Translations under genes and position numbers: made by a program | Notes under the pieces: generated by a model | Told to the model about the DNA's origin: nothing | What the model saw: only the letters and a program-made list of their open reading frames with translations | Databases searched by the model: none | NCBI RefSeq assembly: GCF_017355405.1 | Contig: NZ_CP061177.1 | Span: 248,001-312,000 of the forward strand | Reading direction: 5' to 3' | From: Roseomonas haemaphysalidis | GTDB lineage: Bacteria > Pseudomonadota > Alphaproteobacteria > Acetobacterales > Acetobacteraceae | Length of the DNA: 64,000 nucleotides | Shown here: in pieces, positions 1-8,682 of the stretch | Layout of the letters: each line of letters starts with the position of its first letter | How positions within the stretch are numbered: the stretch's first letter is position 1

Positions 1-618
1 GCAGGGCAAGGGGGGCAGGCCGCCGATGGCCTCGTAGAAGGGCGCGGCGATGGCCAGGCTGCCGGCGACGTGGTCGCCGTGCCGGGGCGCCGGGTCCCAG
101 GGCAGCGGATCGATGCGGTCGGCCAGGGCCCGCACCGCGGCCCAGTAGCGGGCGACGGTGTCGCGCACCGCCAACAGCCCGGGGGGCAGCGGCAGAGAAT
201 CATCCAGGTCGATGCGCCCACCGACGCAGTCGGCCCCCTCCGCCAGGGCCCGCAGCTGGGCGCCGATCCAGTCCGGCGGCGGCAGGGCATCGGCATCGGT
301 GCTGATCAGCGCGCCTTCCGGCTCGCCATCCCGCCGCAGCCAGTCCAGGCCGAGCGCCAGGGCCTGGCGGCGGGCAAAGCCGACATGCGCCTCGTCGCCG
401 AGCAGGCGGGCTTCCTGGACCCGCAGGTCCAGGGCGGGGTGGGCGCTGGCGCGGGCCACGGCGGCGGTCGCATCCGTGCAGTTGTTGGCCAGCAGCAGGA
501 CCCGCAGCGGCCGGTCCGGGCCGGCCGCGCGCTGCGCCGCCAGCGCGCGCAGCAGGCGTGGCACCGCCGCCGCCTCGTCCTTGGCGGGAACGCAGACGAC
601 GCAGGGCAGCGGGGTCAC
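1..618 (-). CDS. Family 2 glycosyltransferase (3' end cut by window edge)
   Basis: Predicted GT-A fold glycosyltransferase that would move a sugar from a nucleotide-sugar donor in the cytoplasm, probably to a glycolipid or polysaccharide. The first 206 codons are present and the frame runs off the left edge. Visible: an N-terminal CVVCVPAKDEAAAVPRLL strand-loop typical of GT2 enzymes, LLANNCTD near residues 42-49, and the donor/metal-binding STDADALPPPDW block with DAD at about 108-110. The start is a GTG whose GTGA overlaps the TGA of the upstream glycosyltransferase, so the two are translationally coupled. An ATG three bases upstream (ATG-CCG-TGA) is not usable because it is immediately stopped. 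Sugar and acceptor cannot be told from sequence. Confidence 0.85.
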   Translation of the reverse strand, partial: MTPLPCVVCVPAKDEAAAVPRLLRALAAQRAAGPDRPLRVLLLANNCTDATAAVARASAHPALDLRVQEARLLGDEAHVGFARRQALALGLDWLRRDGEPEGALISTDADALPPPDWIGAQLRALAEGADCVGGRIDLDDSLPLPPGLLAVRDTVARYWAAVRALADRIDPLPWDPAPRHGDHVAGSLAIAAPFYEAIGGLPPLPC

Positions 619-1820
619 GGCATCGCCACGGGCGGGCGCGGCGCCTTGGCCACCGGCAGCAGCGCCGGGTGCGGCGCGGCCACCGGGCGGTCCACATGCA
701 TCACCGCGCGCCCGGCCACCGGGGCGCTGGACAGCGCCGGGGCCAGCATGCCGCGATACACGGCCTCGTAGCCCGCCACCATCACCGTGGCATCGCAGGT
801 CTGCTCGGCACGGCGGCGGCAGGCGGCGCGGCTCAGGCGGCCGGCGCGCAGAATGGCGTCGGCCAGCGCCTCCACATCGTCGGCGGGTGCGAGGGCGCCG
901 GTGGCGGCATCGACGATCTCCGGCAGCGCGCCGCGCGCGAAGCCCGCGACCGGCGTGCCGCAGGCCAGCGCCTCGGCCACCACCAGGCCGTAGGGCTCCT
1001 CCCAGCGCGGCGTGCACAGCGCCACGCGGGCGCGGGCCACCTCGCGCGCCAGTTCGGCGTGGCCGAGGTGGCCGATATACTCGATGTCGCCGCCCAACCG
1101 CGGCTGGATCTCGCTTTGCCAGTAGCTGAGGTTGTTCAACGGCCCGGCCACGCGCAGCGGAATGCCGGCACGGCGGGCGGCGTCGATCGCCAGATGGGTG
1201 CCCTTTTCCGGCACCACGCGGCCGGACCAGATGGCATGCTCGCCCGCCACCGCGCCAAAGGCGAATTGCTGCAGGTCGATGCCGTTGCGCACCACGGCAT
1301 CCACCGGCACCACCGGCTGCCAGATGTCGCGCACGCAGCCGGACACGGCGGCAAAGCGCATGCCCTCGCCACTGCGGTCACGCACGCCGGTTTCCAGGGT
1401 CGGGAACGGGGGCGTGTGAAAGGCGGTGAGCATGGGTATGGGCAGGCAATGCGCCATGGTCAGCGGCAGGTCGTGCAACGCGGCGTTGTGCACGATGTCG
1501 AAGCGCCCCAGGGCCACCCGCTCCATGATCCGGCGGTAGGCGTCCAGCTCGGCCACCCCCACCTGCTCCTCCAGCAACAGGTCGCCATGGCCTTCGCCGG
1601 TCGGCGGGCCGCTGGGACACAGGCCCAGCGCCGGGTCCGAGCCTTCAGCCGCGAACAGCGTCACGCGATGGCCGCGGCGGATCAGAAAGCGCGCCAGAAG
1701 ATGGGTGTGCATCTCCAGGCCGCCGGCGAAGGGCTCCGCGATCGGGTATTTCAGGTGGGCGATCAGCGCGATGTTCAGCGGCACGGAGGGGGCGGCATCG
1801 ATCAGGGCGACATCAATCAT
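615..1820 (-). CDS. Group 1 (GT4/GT-B) glycosyltransferase
   Basis: 401-residue GT-B enzyme. Visible: N-terminal Rossmann start with the GGLEMH glycine-rich acceptor loop at about 33-38, WSGRVVPEKGTH at 199-209 (the usual GRxxPEKG turn before the donor-binding domain), IEYIGHL near 247-252, and the donor-site EEPYGLVVAEALACGTP at 274-290 containing the E-x7-E signature. I chose the ATG at 1820 because GGAG lies 6 bases upstream; the ATG at 1832 has no comparable site. It overlaps the downstream GT2 gene by 4 bp, so both probably act on one glycoconjugate. A retaining mechanism is the norm for this family; the substrate is unknown. A 209-bp gap separates it from the divergent lipid kinase gene. 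Confidence 0.9.
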   Translation of the reverse strand: MIDVALIDAAPSVPLNIALIAHLKYPIAEPFAGGLEMHTHLLARFLIRRGHRVTLFAAEGSDPALGLCPSGPPTGEGHGDLLLEEQVGVAELDAYRRIMERVALGRFDIVHNAALHDLPLTMAHCLPIPMLTAFHTPPFPTLETGVRDRSGEGMRFAAVSGCVRDIWQPVVPVDAVVRNGIDLQQFAFGAVAGEHAIWSGRVVPEKGTHLAIDAARRAGIPLRVAGPLNNLSYWQSEIQPRLGGDIEYIGHLGHAELAREVARARVALCTPRWEEPYGLVVAEALACGTPVAGFARGALPEIVDAATGALAPADDVEALADAILRAGRLSRAACRRRAEQTCDATVMVAGYEAVYRGMLAPALSSAPVAGRAVMHVDRPVAAPHPALLPVAKAPRPPVAMP

Positions 1821-2029
1821 GCAGGGCTCCATTCCGGCGAATCCGGAAACTGACTGGTCAGAAGCCGAGGCAGGTGGCCGATGGGCCGGGAAGGGACGCC
1901 GGAATGCCGGCGGAGCCGTGGCAGCTGAGCCAGGAAAACGGCTGGGGCGCCCCCCGGTTGCGCAACAGGTGCCCGGACGGGGACGCACGGGAGGATGGAA
2001 CGCCTATTGCACCCGGGCGTTACTCGCGC

Positions 2030-2959
2030 ATGAAGACCATCCTGTTCCACAACCCATCCGCCGGCGGCGACGGCGACGCCCCTTCCCAGGAGGACCTGCT
2101 GGCCATGCTGCGCCGGTCGGGACTGGAGGTCTCGCCCCAGGACAACCGGACGGAGGACCTGTCCCGCGTCCTGGCCGAGCCGGCGGAACTGGTGCTGGTG
2201 GCGGGCGGCGACGGCACTGTCGGCCGCATCGCCACCGCCATGGCCGCCGCCCCGGGCGCCGCGGACCGCCTTCTGGCCGTGCTGCCGCTCGGCACCGCCA
2301 ACAACCTGTCGCGCGCGCTCGGCTCATGGCCCGGCCCCGGGCACTTCGCCGAAGGCTGGCCGGAAGCCGCCCGGCGCAGCCTCAACGTGGCGGTGGCGGA
2401 AGCCGAGGGCTTTCCCGCCCGCCGCTTCGTGGAATCCGTGGGCTTCGGCGCCTTTGCGCGGGCGGTGGAACATGCCGATGAAACGGGCGAGCAGGGCGTC
2501 GATGCCGGGCGGGCGGTGTTCCGCCGCATTCTGTCCGGCGCCCTGCCCGGCCATGCCCGCATCATCGTGGACGGAGTGGCCGAGACGGTGGAAACCCTGC
2601 TGGTCGAGGTGATGAACGTCGCCTTGTTCGGCCCCAACCTGGTGCTGGCGCCGCAGGCCGACCCGGGCGACGGCATGCTGGACGTGGTGACGCTGCACCC
2701 CGACCAGCGGCACGCCATGCTGGACTGGCTGCGCGCCCCCGCCTGCGGCGAGCCGCCCGTGACCTTGCAGCGCGGCCGCAACGTGGTGGTGGAATGGGCC
2801 GGCGCGCCGTTGCGGCTGGACGACACGCCGCAGGAACAGGGCGCCCCGCCCGCCCTGGCCTTTCGCATGGCGGAGGAGGCGCTGACCGTCCTGGTCCCTC
2901 CCGAATGCCTGTCCGCCCCCCAGGGCGCCCGCGCCACCGCCGAGACGTGCAAGGCATGA
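2030..2959 (+). CDS. Diacylglycerol/lipid kinase family protein (YegS/DagK catalytic domain)
   Basis: 309-residue protein with the DAGK catalytic fold: N-terminal FHNPSAGG at 6-13, the nucleotide-binding GGDGTV at 59-64 and PLGTANN at 86-92, and a C-terminal beta-rich domain (VLAPQADPGDGMLDVVTLHP) that is characteristic of YegS-like kinases. The family phosphorylates diacylglycerol, sphingoid bases or phosphatidylglycerol with ATP at the inner membrane face; which lipid is used here is not decidable. The ATG at 2030 was chosen because the N-terminal beta strand begins there; the frame stays open upstream but that part does not look like protein. Its TGA overlaps the ATG of the next gene (ATGA), giving a three-gene operon with the phosphatase-like enzyme and the SDR. 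Confidence 0.85.
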   Translation: MKTILFHNPSAGGDGDAPSQEDLLAMLRRSGLEVSPQDNRTEDLSRVLAEPAELVLVAGGDGTVGRIATAMAAAPGAADRLLAVLPLGTANNLSRALGSWPGPGHFAEGWPEAARRSLNVAVAEAEGFPARRFVESVGFGAFARAVEHADETGEQGVDAGRAVFRRILSGALPGHARIIVDGVAETVETLLVEVMNVALFGPNLVLAPQADPGDGMLDVVTLHPDQRHAMLDWLRAPACGEPPVTLQRGRNVVVEWAGAPLRLDDTPQEQGAPPALAFRMAEEALTVLVPPECLSAPQGARATAETCKA

Positions 2960-3768
2960 CCATGACCCCCGATCTTGATGCCATCGGCGCCCTGGCGCTG
3001 CGGCTGGCCCGCTTGGCCGGGCAGCAGATGGCCGATTCCCTGGGCCGCCCGCTGGAGGTGTCCTACAAGCCGACCGGCGAGCGCGAGCACAGCCTCAAGG
3101 ACCCGGTGTCCGAAGTGGACCGCGCGGTGGAAGCCGCGCTGCGCCAGGAAATCGGCCGGCAGTTCCCGGACCACCACATCCTGGGCGAGGAGTTTCCCAA
3201 CCCGCCGACGCGGCCGGGCGACGTCGTCTGGGCCATCGACCCGGTGGACGGCACCGCCAACTTCATCAACGGCTTTCCGCTGTTCGCCGGCTCGATCGGC
3301 GTGGTGCATGACGGCAAGCCGGTGGCCGGCGCGCTGTGGTGCGCTTCCTCGCACGCGCTGCGCGCCGGCGTGTATCACTGCGTTGCCGGCGGTCCGCTGC
3401 TGTTCGACGGCGAGCCGGTGTTGCCGCGCCGCAACCCCGAGGTGCGGCGCCGGCTGGGTGGCTTCCGCGATGCCTCGCACCGCTCGCCGCAGCAATGGGA
3501 GCCGCGCCGCACCGGCTCGGCCGCCATCGAATGCGCCTTTGTCGCCGCCGGGCTGATGGAGGTGGCGGTGTTCGAGAACCCTTATGTCTGGGACATCGCC
3601 GGCGGCCTCGCGCTGGTCCAGGCCACCGGCGGCGAGGCCTTTGTGCGCAATGCCGGCGGCTGGCAACGCCTGGAGCGCTTCGAGGGCGAGGACCTGCGCG
3701 CCTGGCAGAAGCCGATGATCGTCGCCGCCCCCGGCGCGGGAGACGCGCTGTGCCAGGCGATGGGCTGA
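2956..3768 (+). CDS. Inositol monophosphatase family protein
   Basis: 270 residues, normal length for the IMPase/CysQ/FBPase superfamily of Mg2+ or Li+-sensitive sugar-phosphate phosphatases. Metal-site motifs are intact: D at VSEVDRAV (about 55), LGEEF at 76-80, DPVDGTANF at 95-103, and the C-terminal VWDIAGG at 211-217 (usually WDxAAG). It starts at the ATG overlapping the lipid kinase stop. The substrate could be inositol phosphate, fructose bisphosphate, histidinol phosphate or PAP. Paired with a lipid kinase and followed by an overlapping SDR, a role in phospholipid or inositol-type metabolism is possible, but that is inference from position only. Confidence 0.85.
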   Translation: MTMTPDLDAIGALALRLARLAGQQMADSLGRPLEVSYKPTGEREHSLKDPVSEVDRAVEAALRQEIGRQFPDHHILGEEFPNPPTRPGDVVWAIDPVDGTANFINGFPLFAGSIGVVHDGKPVAGALWCASSHALRAGVYHCVAGGPLLFDGEPVLPRRNPEVRRRLGGFRDASHRSPQQWEPRRTGSAAIECAFVAAGLMEVAVFENPYVWDIAGGLALVQATGGEAFVRNAGGWQRLERFEGEDLRAWQKPMIVAAPGAGDALCQAMG

Positions 3769-4469
3769 GCAGCTTTCCGCCCGGCGGCCGCGCCGTGGTG
3801 GTCGGCGCTTCCGGCGGCATCGGGCGGGCGCTGCTGGACGCGCTGCACCGGTCCGGCGCCTTCGCGGAGGTGGTGGGTTTGTCCCGCCGCGACGGGCAGA
3901 TCGATCTGGAAGACGAGGCCAGCATCGCCGCCGCCACCGCCCGGCTTCGGGACGGGCCGCCCTTGCGGCTGCTCATCGTCGCCACCGGCTTTCTGCACGA
4001 CGCCGCGCAGCAGCCCGAGAAGACCTGGCGCACGCTGGACGCCGGGGCCATGGCGCGCGCCTACAGCCTCAATGCCATCGGCCCCGCGCTGGTCGCGAAG
4101 CACTGCCTGGACCTGCTGCCGGCCACGGGCAAGAGCGCCTTCGCAGCCTTGTCCGCCCGTGTCGGCAGCATCGGCGACAACCGCGCCGGCGGCTGGCATG
4201 CCTACCGCGCCTCCAAGGCCGCGCTGAACATGCTGCTGCGCAACCTCGCCATCGAACTGGCCCGGCGGAAGCCCGAGGCACTTTGCGTCGGGCTGCACCC
4301 GGGCACCGTGGATACGTCGTTGAGCGCGCCGTTCCAGGGCGGCGTGGCGCCGGGCAAGCTGTTCAGCCCCGCGCAGTCGGCGGGCTACCTGCTAGGGGTG
4401 CTGGACGGGCTGACGGCGCGGGACAGCGGAAACGTGTTCGCCTGGGACGGCAAGGCAGTGCCGCCCTGA
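3750..4469 (+). CDS. SDR family NAD(P)-dependent oxidoreductase
   Basis: 239-residue short-chain dehydrogenase from a GTG at 3750, which overlaps the end of the phosphatase gene by 19 bp. No ATG is available before the Rossmann fold, so GTG is the only reasonable start. Visible: nucleotide-binding GASGGIG at 19-25, LNAIGPAL at 108-114 (the NAG-equivalent position), active-site S135 in ALSARVGS and Y152-x3-K156 in HAYRASKAAL. The tail LHPGTVDTSLSAPF is the substrate loop. It resembles the CsgA/C-factor subgroup of SDRs more than fatty-acid reductases. Substrate unknown; it is the last gene of the kinase-phosphatase-SDR operon. Confidence 0.82.
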   Translation: MPGDGLSSFPPGGRAVVVGASGGIGRALLDALHRSGAFAEVVGLSRRDGQIDLEDEASIAAATARLRDGPPLRLLIVATGFLHDAAQQPEKTWRTLDAGAMARAYSLNAIGPALVAKHCLDLLPATGKSAFAALSARVGSIGDNRAGGWHAYRASKAALNMLLRNLAIELARRKPEALCVGLHPGTVDTSLSAPFQGGVAPGKLFSPAQSAGYLLGVLDGLTARDSGNVFAWDGKAVPP

Positions 4470-4516
4470 CACGGCGGGAAAGGCCAGGAGGAAGGGTTCC
4501 CCGGAATGGAAACAGG

Positions 4517-4555
4517 CGAGAAAGGGGTGCGGGGGAGTTCTCTCCCCCGGCCTTG
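4517..4555. repeat. Palindromic intergenic repeat, family B (single copy)
   Basis: A short palindrome, GGGGGAGTTCTCTCCCCC, sits directly against the stop codon of the yehW-like gene, in the gap shared with the convergent SDR gene. The flanks (GTGC on one side, CGGCCTT on the other) match the arms found as inverted pairs at 5284-5422 and 25223-25383. It can form a strong hairpin and may end transcription from both sides. Confidence 0.6.
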
Positions 4556-5272
4556 CTAGCGTGCCGGCTCCAGCAACCGCACCGCCCGGTCCGCCAGCAG
4601 CGCCAGCCACGCGGTGAACAGCCCGCCTTGCAGCACATAGGCGCCGTTGTTGTTGGCCAGCCCGACGACGATGGGCGTGCCCAGGCATTCCGCCCCCGCC
4701 ATCGCCCCCACCGCCGCCGTGGCGATGGACAGCACCACCGCCAGCCGCAGGCCGGACAGCACCACCGGCAAGGCCAGCGGCAGCTCGATCTGCGCCAGCA
4801 TCCGCCACCGCCCCATGCCGATGCCGCGCGCGGCGTCCAGCACCGCGGGCGACACGCCGTCCAGACCCGCCACGGCGCCGCGCAGCACCGGCAGGCAGGC
4901 ATACAGCACCAGTGCCAGCAGCGTCGGCGCCGCGCCGAAGCCCAACGCCGGCAGGGCGAGCGCGATCACCGCAATAGGCGGCACCGCCTGCGCCAGCGAG
5001 AACACCGCGTCCACCAATGGCCGCAGCCGCCGCCCGCCCGGCCGCGTGGCCAGCACGCCGCCGGCCAGCCCCAGCGTCGCCGCCACGGCCACGGCGCCCA
5101 GCGACAGCAGCAAGTGGGAGCCCAGCAGCGCGAACCAACTGCGCTGCTCCCAGACCGGCCGCTGCACCTCGGGGAACAGCGCGCCCCACAGCCCGCCGAG
5201 ATGCGGCGCGGCGGCCAGCGCGGCGAGGAAGGCAAGCGCCTGGAGCAGGACGGAAAGGACGCGGCGGGGCAT
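4556..5272 (-). CDS. yehW: Osmoprotectant-type ABC importer permease (YehW/OpuCB-like)
   Basis: 238-residue inner-membrane permease with about six hydrophobic segments and the permease EAA loop (LDAARGIGMGRWRMLAQIELPLALP), which contacts the ATPase. The VDAVFSLAQAVPPIAVIALALPALGFG stretch is typical of OpuC/YehW permeases for glycine betaine, choline or carnitine. Gene order osmF(yehZ)-yehY-yehX-yehW matches the E. coli yeh operon. The start at 5272 (MPRRVLS) was preferred over an upstream start because the extra residues are encoded by a palindromic repeat. Unlike the other joints in this operon, it is separated from the ATPase gene by 160 bp holding paired family-B repeats, which may lower its expression relative to the genes upstream. 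Confidence 0.85.
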   Translation of the reverse strand: MPRRVLSVLLQALAFLAALAAAPHLGGLWGALFPEVQRPVWEQRSWFALLGSHLLLSLGAVAVAATLGLAGGVLATRPGGRRLRPLVDAVFSLAQAVPPIAVIALALPALGFGAAPTLLALVLYACLPVLRGAVAGLDGVSPAVLDAARGIGMGRWRMLAQIELPLALPVVLSGLRLAVVLSIATAAVGAMAGAECLGTPIVVGLANNNGAYVLQGGLFTAWLALLADRAVRLLEPAR

Positions 5273-5283
5273 CAGGCGGGGAG

Positions 5284-5422
5284 AAGGTCGGGGGAAAGAA
5301 TTGCCCCGAGCCTCCATCCTCTTTCTGATGTGTTTTCGGACGGCGCCCCGTCACCACGGCCGCCCCCGACAAACGGATAAAAAGAAGATAGGGGCTTGGG
5401 GGAATTCATTCCCCCGACCTTT
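5284..5422. repeat. Inverted pair of family-B palindromic repeats inside the yeh operon
   Basis: Two copies of a roughly 42-bp element face each other: 5284-5326 and 5379-5422. Each carries a hairpin core (GGGGGAATTCATTCCCCC in the right copy) flanked by AAGGTC on one side and a purine-rich CCCATCTTCTT-like arm on the other. The copies are inverted with about 50 bp between them, so the whole block can also fold into one long cruciform or RNA stem. The same arrangement recurs at 25223-25383, also between two minus-strand genes. Confidence 0.75.
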
Positions 5423-5432
5423 GCAGCCGCTA

Positions 5433-6338
5433 TCATGCCGCGCCCAGCACGTCGGAAAGGTACAGGCTCCCGCCCCCGGCCACCGCCACCCGGTCCGTGC
5501 CGTTTTCCAGCATCAGCATCAGCGCCTGCTTCATCGTGGCGCCGGCCGGCAGCGCCGGGCCGCCGGCCTCGCCGGGGGCGCCCACCGCCGGCAAGGTGCC
5601 GAGGCGGTGGAAGGCCAGGCTCTGCTCGCCGAACAGGTGGCGCACCACCGGGCCGGCGTCGTGCGCCAGCACGCGGGCGGGCGGGCCGTGGGCGATCAGC
5701 CGGCCGTCCTGCATCACCGCCAGCTCGTCGGCCAGCAGCAGCGCTTCCTCGACGTCGTGGGTGACAAAGAGGATGGTCTTGCCGGTTTCGGCGTGGATGG
5801 TGCGCAGCGCCGCCTGCAGCCCGCGGCGGATGCCGGGGTCCAGCGCCGAGAAAGGCTCGTCCATCAGCAGCACGGGCGGGTTGGCGGCCATCGCGCGGGC
5901 GAGGCCGACGCGCTGCGCCTGTCCGCCGGACAGCTCGTGCGGCATGCGGTCGCGGTATTGCGTGGGCGCAAGGCCGACGAGGTCCAGCAGCGCGTCGACG
6001 CGGGCAGCGGTGCGGGTGTCGTCCCAGCCCAGCAGGCGGGGGACGGTGGCGACGTTGCGCGCCACGCTCCAATGCGGAAACAGGCCGACCGACTGGATGA
6101 CGTAGCCGATGCCGTGGCGCAGCGCCTGCTCCGGCACCTGGGACACGTCCTGCCCGTCCAGCATGACGCGCCCGGCATCGGGCAGCACCAGGCGGTTGAC
6201 CATGCGCATCAGCGTGGATTTGCCGGAACCGGATTCGCCCAGCAGCACGCAGATGCGCCCGCGTGCCACCTCCAGGCTCACGGCATCGACCACGCGGCGC
6301 TCGCCATAGCGCTTGGTGGCGGTGTCAAAGCGGATCAT
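5433..6338 (-). CDS. yehX: Osmoprotectant-type ABC importer ATP-binding protein (YehX/OpuCA-like)
   Basis: 301-residue ATPase: Walker A GESGSGKST at 34-42, Q-loop YVIQSVGLFPHW near 79-90, signature LSGGQ at 136-140, Walker B LLMDEP at 157-162 and switch His in FVTHDVEEA. The QSVGLFPH form and the C-terminal tail (ATMKQALMLMLENGTDRVAVAGGG) are typical of the ProV/OpuCA/YehX group; the tail looks like a single shortened CBS-type repeat rather than a full pair, so ionic-strength sensing of the OpuA kind is uncertain. The ATG overlaps the upstream permease stop by 4 bp. Works with the two permeases and the binding protein of this operon. Confidence 0.9.
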   Translation of the reverse strand: MIRFDTATKRYGERRVVDAVSLEVARGRICVLLGESGSGKSTLMRMVNRLVLPDAGRVMLDGQDVSQVPEQALRHGIGYVIQSVGLFPHWSVARNVATVPRLLGWDDTRTAARVDALLDLVGLAPTQYRDRMPHELSGGQAQRVGLARAMAANPPVLLMDEPFSALDPGIRRGLQAALRTIHAETGKTILFVTHDVEEALLLADELAVMQDGRLIAHGPPARVLAHDAGPVVRHLFGEQSLAFHRLGTLPAVGAPGEAGGPALPAGATMKQALMLMLENGTDRVAVAGGGSLYLSDVLGAA

Positions 6339-7549
6339 GCGCGGCCGCCCGCCGGCATCAGCGCGGCCTGGACAGCGGCCAGCGCGGCATCGACGGCCAG
6401 GGACAGGCCGACCACCGGCAGCACGCCCAGCAGGATCAGGTCGGCCGCCAGCTGGCCGATGCCCTGGAACACGATGGCGCCCAGCCCGCCGGCGCCCACC
6501 AGCGCCGCCAGCGTCGCCAGCCCCACCGCCTGCACGGCGGCCACGCGCAACCCGCCCAGCATGGCGCCGAGGCCGAGCGGCAGGCGCAGCAGCCGCAGGA
6601 TCTCGCGCTCGCTCATGCCCTGGCCGCGGGCGGCGTCCAGCAGCGCGGGCGGCGCCTGGCGCAGGCCGGCCAAAAGCCCGGCGGCCAGTGGCAGCAGCAG
6701 GTAGCAGGCGATGCCGAGCACGGCCGGCGCCGGCCCGATGCCGCCGATGCCCGCCGCGCGCAAGGCCGGATAGGCCGTGGACAAGGCCGCCAGCGGGGCC
6801 ATCAGCAGGCCGAACAACGCGATGGAGGGCACCACCTGCAGGCCGTTGGCCACCGTCATCAGCGCCGCTTCCAGCCTGGGGCGGCGCAGGGCCAGCAGGG
6901 CCAGCGGCACCGCGACGGCAGCGGCCAGCACCAGCGCGCCCGCCGCCAGCAGCGCGTGCCGCCCCAGCGCCGCGCGCAGCTCCGGGCCGCGCGACGCCGC
7001 TTCCTGCAGGATGGACAGGCGGTCCAGCACGCCCAGCATCACCAGCAGCGCCACGCCGGGGATGGCCACGGCCAGAAAGCGCAACGGACTGGCGCCGCCG
7101 GCCTCGCGCCCTGCCGCGCAGCTGCCGCCCGCCAGCAGCAATGCCAGCGCGGCGGCCCAGACGCCGGCCGCGGGGGTGGCGCGGGCCAGCCGCGCGGCGC
7201 CTTCCAGCGCCGCGCCGGCGCCCAGCCCCACGGTCGCGACCAGGGCCACCAGTGCCAGCCCGGCGGCGGCCTCCGCCCAGGGCAGCAGCGCGCGGCGGCG
7301 GGCCAGCAATGCGACGCCCAGGCAGGACAGCAGGAACAGCCCGAGCGGCAGCGCCACCGCCGCCGTGGGCAACGCCGCGGCGCGGGGCGACACCAAGCGA
7401 TTGGGCGCCACCGACAGCCAGCCCAGCAGGAAAGGCAGCGCCGCCGCGAAAGCGGCGAGCAGGGCGGCGGCCGTCGCCTCGCGCGGCACGGTCAGGGACG
7501 GAGGAACCGTGGGGGCGCTGGCCAGCGCCGCCGGCCGGGCAATGGCCAC
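6335..7549 (-). CDS. yehY: Osmoprotectant-type ABC importer permease with N-terminal membrane extension (YehY-like)
   Basis: 404-residue permease, longer than a normal OpuCB subunit. The first ~200 residues hold several extra hydrophobic segments (LLAAFAAALPFLLGWL, VALPLGLFLLSCLGVALL, WAAALALLLAGG). The second half is a standard permease domain with the EAA loop LLDAARGQGMSEREILRLLRLPLGLG. Long N-terminally extended permeases are a hallmark of YehY, which supports assigning the operon to the YehZYXW group rather than OpuC. It ends 4 bp inside the ATPase gene and begins 4 bp after the binding-protein gene ends. E. coli YehZYXW is a low-affinity glycine-betaine system; the ligand here is inferred. 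Confidence 0.85.
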   Translation of the reverse strand: MAIARPAALASAPTVPPSLTVPREATAAALLAAFAAALPFLLGWLSVAPNRLVSPRAAALPTAAVALPLGLFLLSCLGVALLARRRALLPWAEAAAGLALVALVATVGLGAGAALEGAARLARATPAAGVWAAALALLLAGGSCAAGREAGGASPLRFLAVAIPGVALLVMLGVLDRLSILQEAASRGPELRAALGRHALLAAGALVLAAAVAVPLALLALRRPRLEAALMTVANGLQVVPSIALFGLLMAPLAALSTAYPALRAAGIGGIGPAPAVLGIACYLLLPLAAGLLAGLRQAPPALLDAARGQGMSEREILRLLRLPLGLGAMLGGLRVAAVQAVGLATLAALVGAGGLGAIVFQGIGQLAADLILLGVLPVVGLSLAVDAALAAVQAALMPAGGRA

Positions 7550-7553
7550 CGGG

Positions 7554-8495
7554 CTAGCCGATGCCCAGGGTCCGCAGGTGCGCCTTGGCCACGTCGCGGG
7601 CGTTCTGGCCTTCGACCACGATCCTGGCGTTGAGCCCTTGCAGGCCCGTCAGCGTCAGGGACTGGAACACCGGGTCCAGCCAGGTGGCGAGTTGCGGCTG
7701 CGCCTCGGCCACCGGGGCCCGCACGGTGGGGGCGGGCTGGTAGACCATCTGCGCGCCCTTGGGGTCGGCCAGCACCAGCAGGTCCAGGGCGGCGATGGCG
7801 CCGTCGGTGCCGTAGACCATGGCGGCGTTGACGCCGTTCAGCTTTTCGGCGGCGGCGCGCATGGTCACCGCCGTGTCGCCGCCGGACAGCACCAGCAGGT
7901 TGGCCGGCGCCAGCTTGAAGCCGTAGGTGGACTGGAAGGCCGGCAGCGCGGCAGGGCTTTCCACGAATTCGGCCGAGGCCGCCAGCTTGAAGCCGGTCCA
8001 GCCGCCGTTCACCAGCCGCGCCAAGTCTTCCAGGCTGGCCAGCGTTTGCCCGGCGGGCGCGGAATCCTTGCGGATGGCGATGGCCCAGGTGTTGTTCGCG
8101 CTGGCCGGCTTCAGCCAAACCACCTTGTTGCGCTCGGCATCCAGCGCACGGACCTTTTCGTAGGCCTGTGCCGGGTCACGCCAGGCGGGGTCGCTTTCCT
8201 GGTTGAAGAAGAAGGCGCCGTTGCCGGTGTATTCCGGGTAGATGTCCACCTCGCCGGCCAGCAGCGCGCCGCGCACGATGCGCGTAGGGCCCAGCTGCAG
8301 GCGGCGGGACACGGACACGCGGTTGGCTTCCAGCACCTGGGCGATCATCTCGCCCAGCAGCGCGCTTTCCGTATCCAGCTTGGAAGACACGGTGACGGCG
8401 CGCCCCTGCGCGACAGCGAAGCGCGGCAAAGTGGCGGCCAGCGCCAAGCCGGCAGTGGCCTGCAGCAGAACGCGACGGGAAAGAATGTTGGGCAT
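7554..8495 (-). CDS. osmF: Osmoprotectant ABC importer substrate-binding protein (OsmF/YehZ-like)
   Basis: 313-residue periplasmic binding protein. The start at 8495 (MPNILSRRVLLQ) puts a signal peptide at the N terminus with a twin-arginine-like SRRVLLQATAG and an AVAQ cleavage region. The mature part begins TVSSKLDTESALLGEMIAQVLEAN and includes IYPEYTGNGAFFF, both typical of the OpuAC/OsmF family that binds quaternary ammonium compounds, although the aromatic cage residues cannot be checked by eye. First gene of the yehZYXW-like operon. The 187 bp between it and glk hold no other gene and presumably the operon promoter. Confidence 0.88.
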   Translation of the reverse strand: MPNILSRRVLLQATAGLALAATLPRFAVAQGRAVTVSSKLDTESALLGEMIAQVLEANRVSVSRRLQLGPTRIVRGALLAGEVDIYPEYTGNGAFFFNQESDPAWRDPAQAYEKVRALDAERNKVVWLKPASANNTWAIAIRKDSAPAGQTLASLEDLARLVNGGWTGFKLAASAEFVESPAALPAFQSTYGFKLAPANLLVLSGGDTAVTMRAAAEKLNGVNAAMVYGTDGAIAALDLLVLADPKGAQMVYQPAPTVRAPVAEAQPQLATWLDPVFQSLTLTGLQGLNARIVVEGQNARDVAKAHLRTLGIG

Positions 8496-8682
8496 GGGCC
8501 GGCTCTCCGCGAAACAGTGCCGGCGGTTGCCCCCGCAAGCCGGGGCATGAACGCAGGCGCCGGCGAGTCGTTGCAAGGACGGCGGGCGAGGACGCGAATC
8601 GTGCTGGAGACGCGGGCGGCATGCTTCCGTGGCGGCACGCCGCGGGGCAGCAGGCAAAGCGGCCGCTCCCCGGCCGTTTCCG

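Noticed and set aside
2020..3666. Minus-strand open frame of ~548 codons opposite the lipid kinase and phosphatase genes
   Set aside because: Shadow; the plus-strand genes carry complete catalytic motifs and overlap in operon fashion.
4647..6704. Plus-strand open frame of ~685 codons opposite the yeh operon
   Set aside because: Antisense shadow of well-supported minus-strand permease and ATPase genes; its translation is Arg/Ser/Ala-rich low complexity with no motif.
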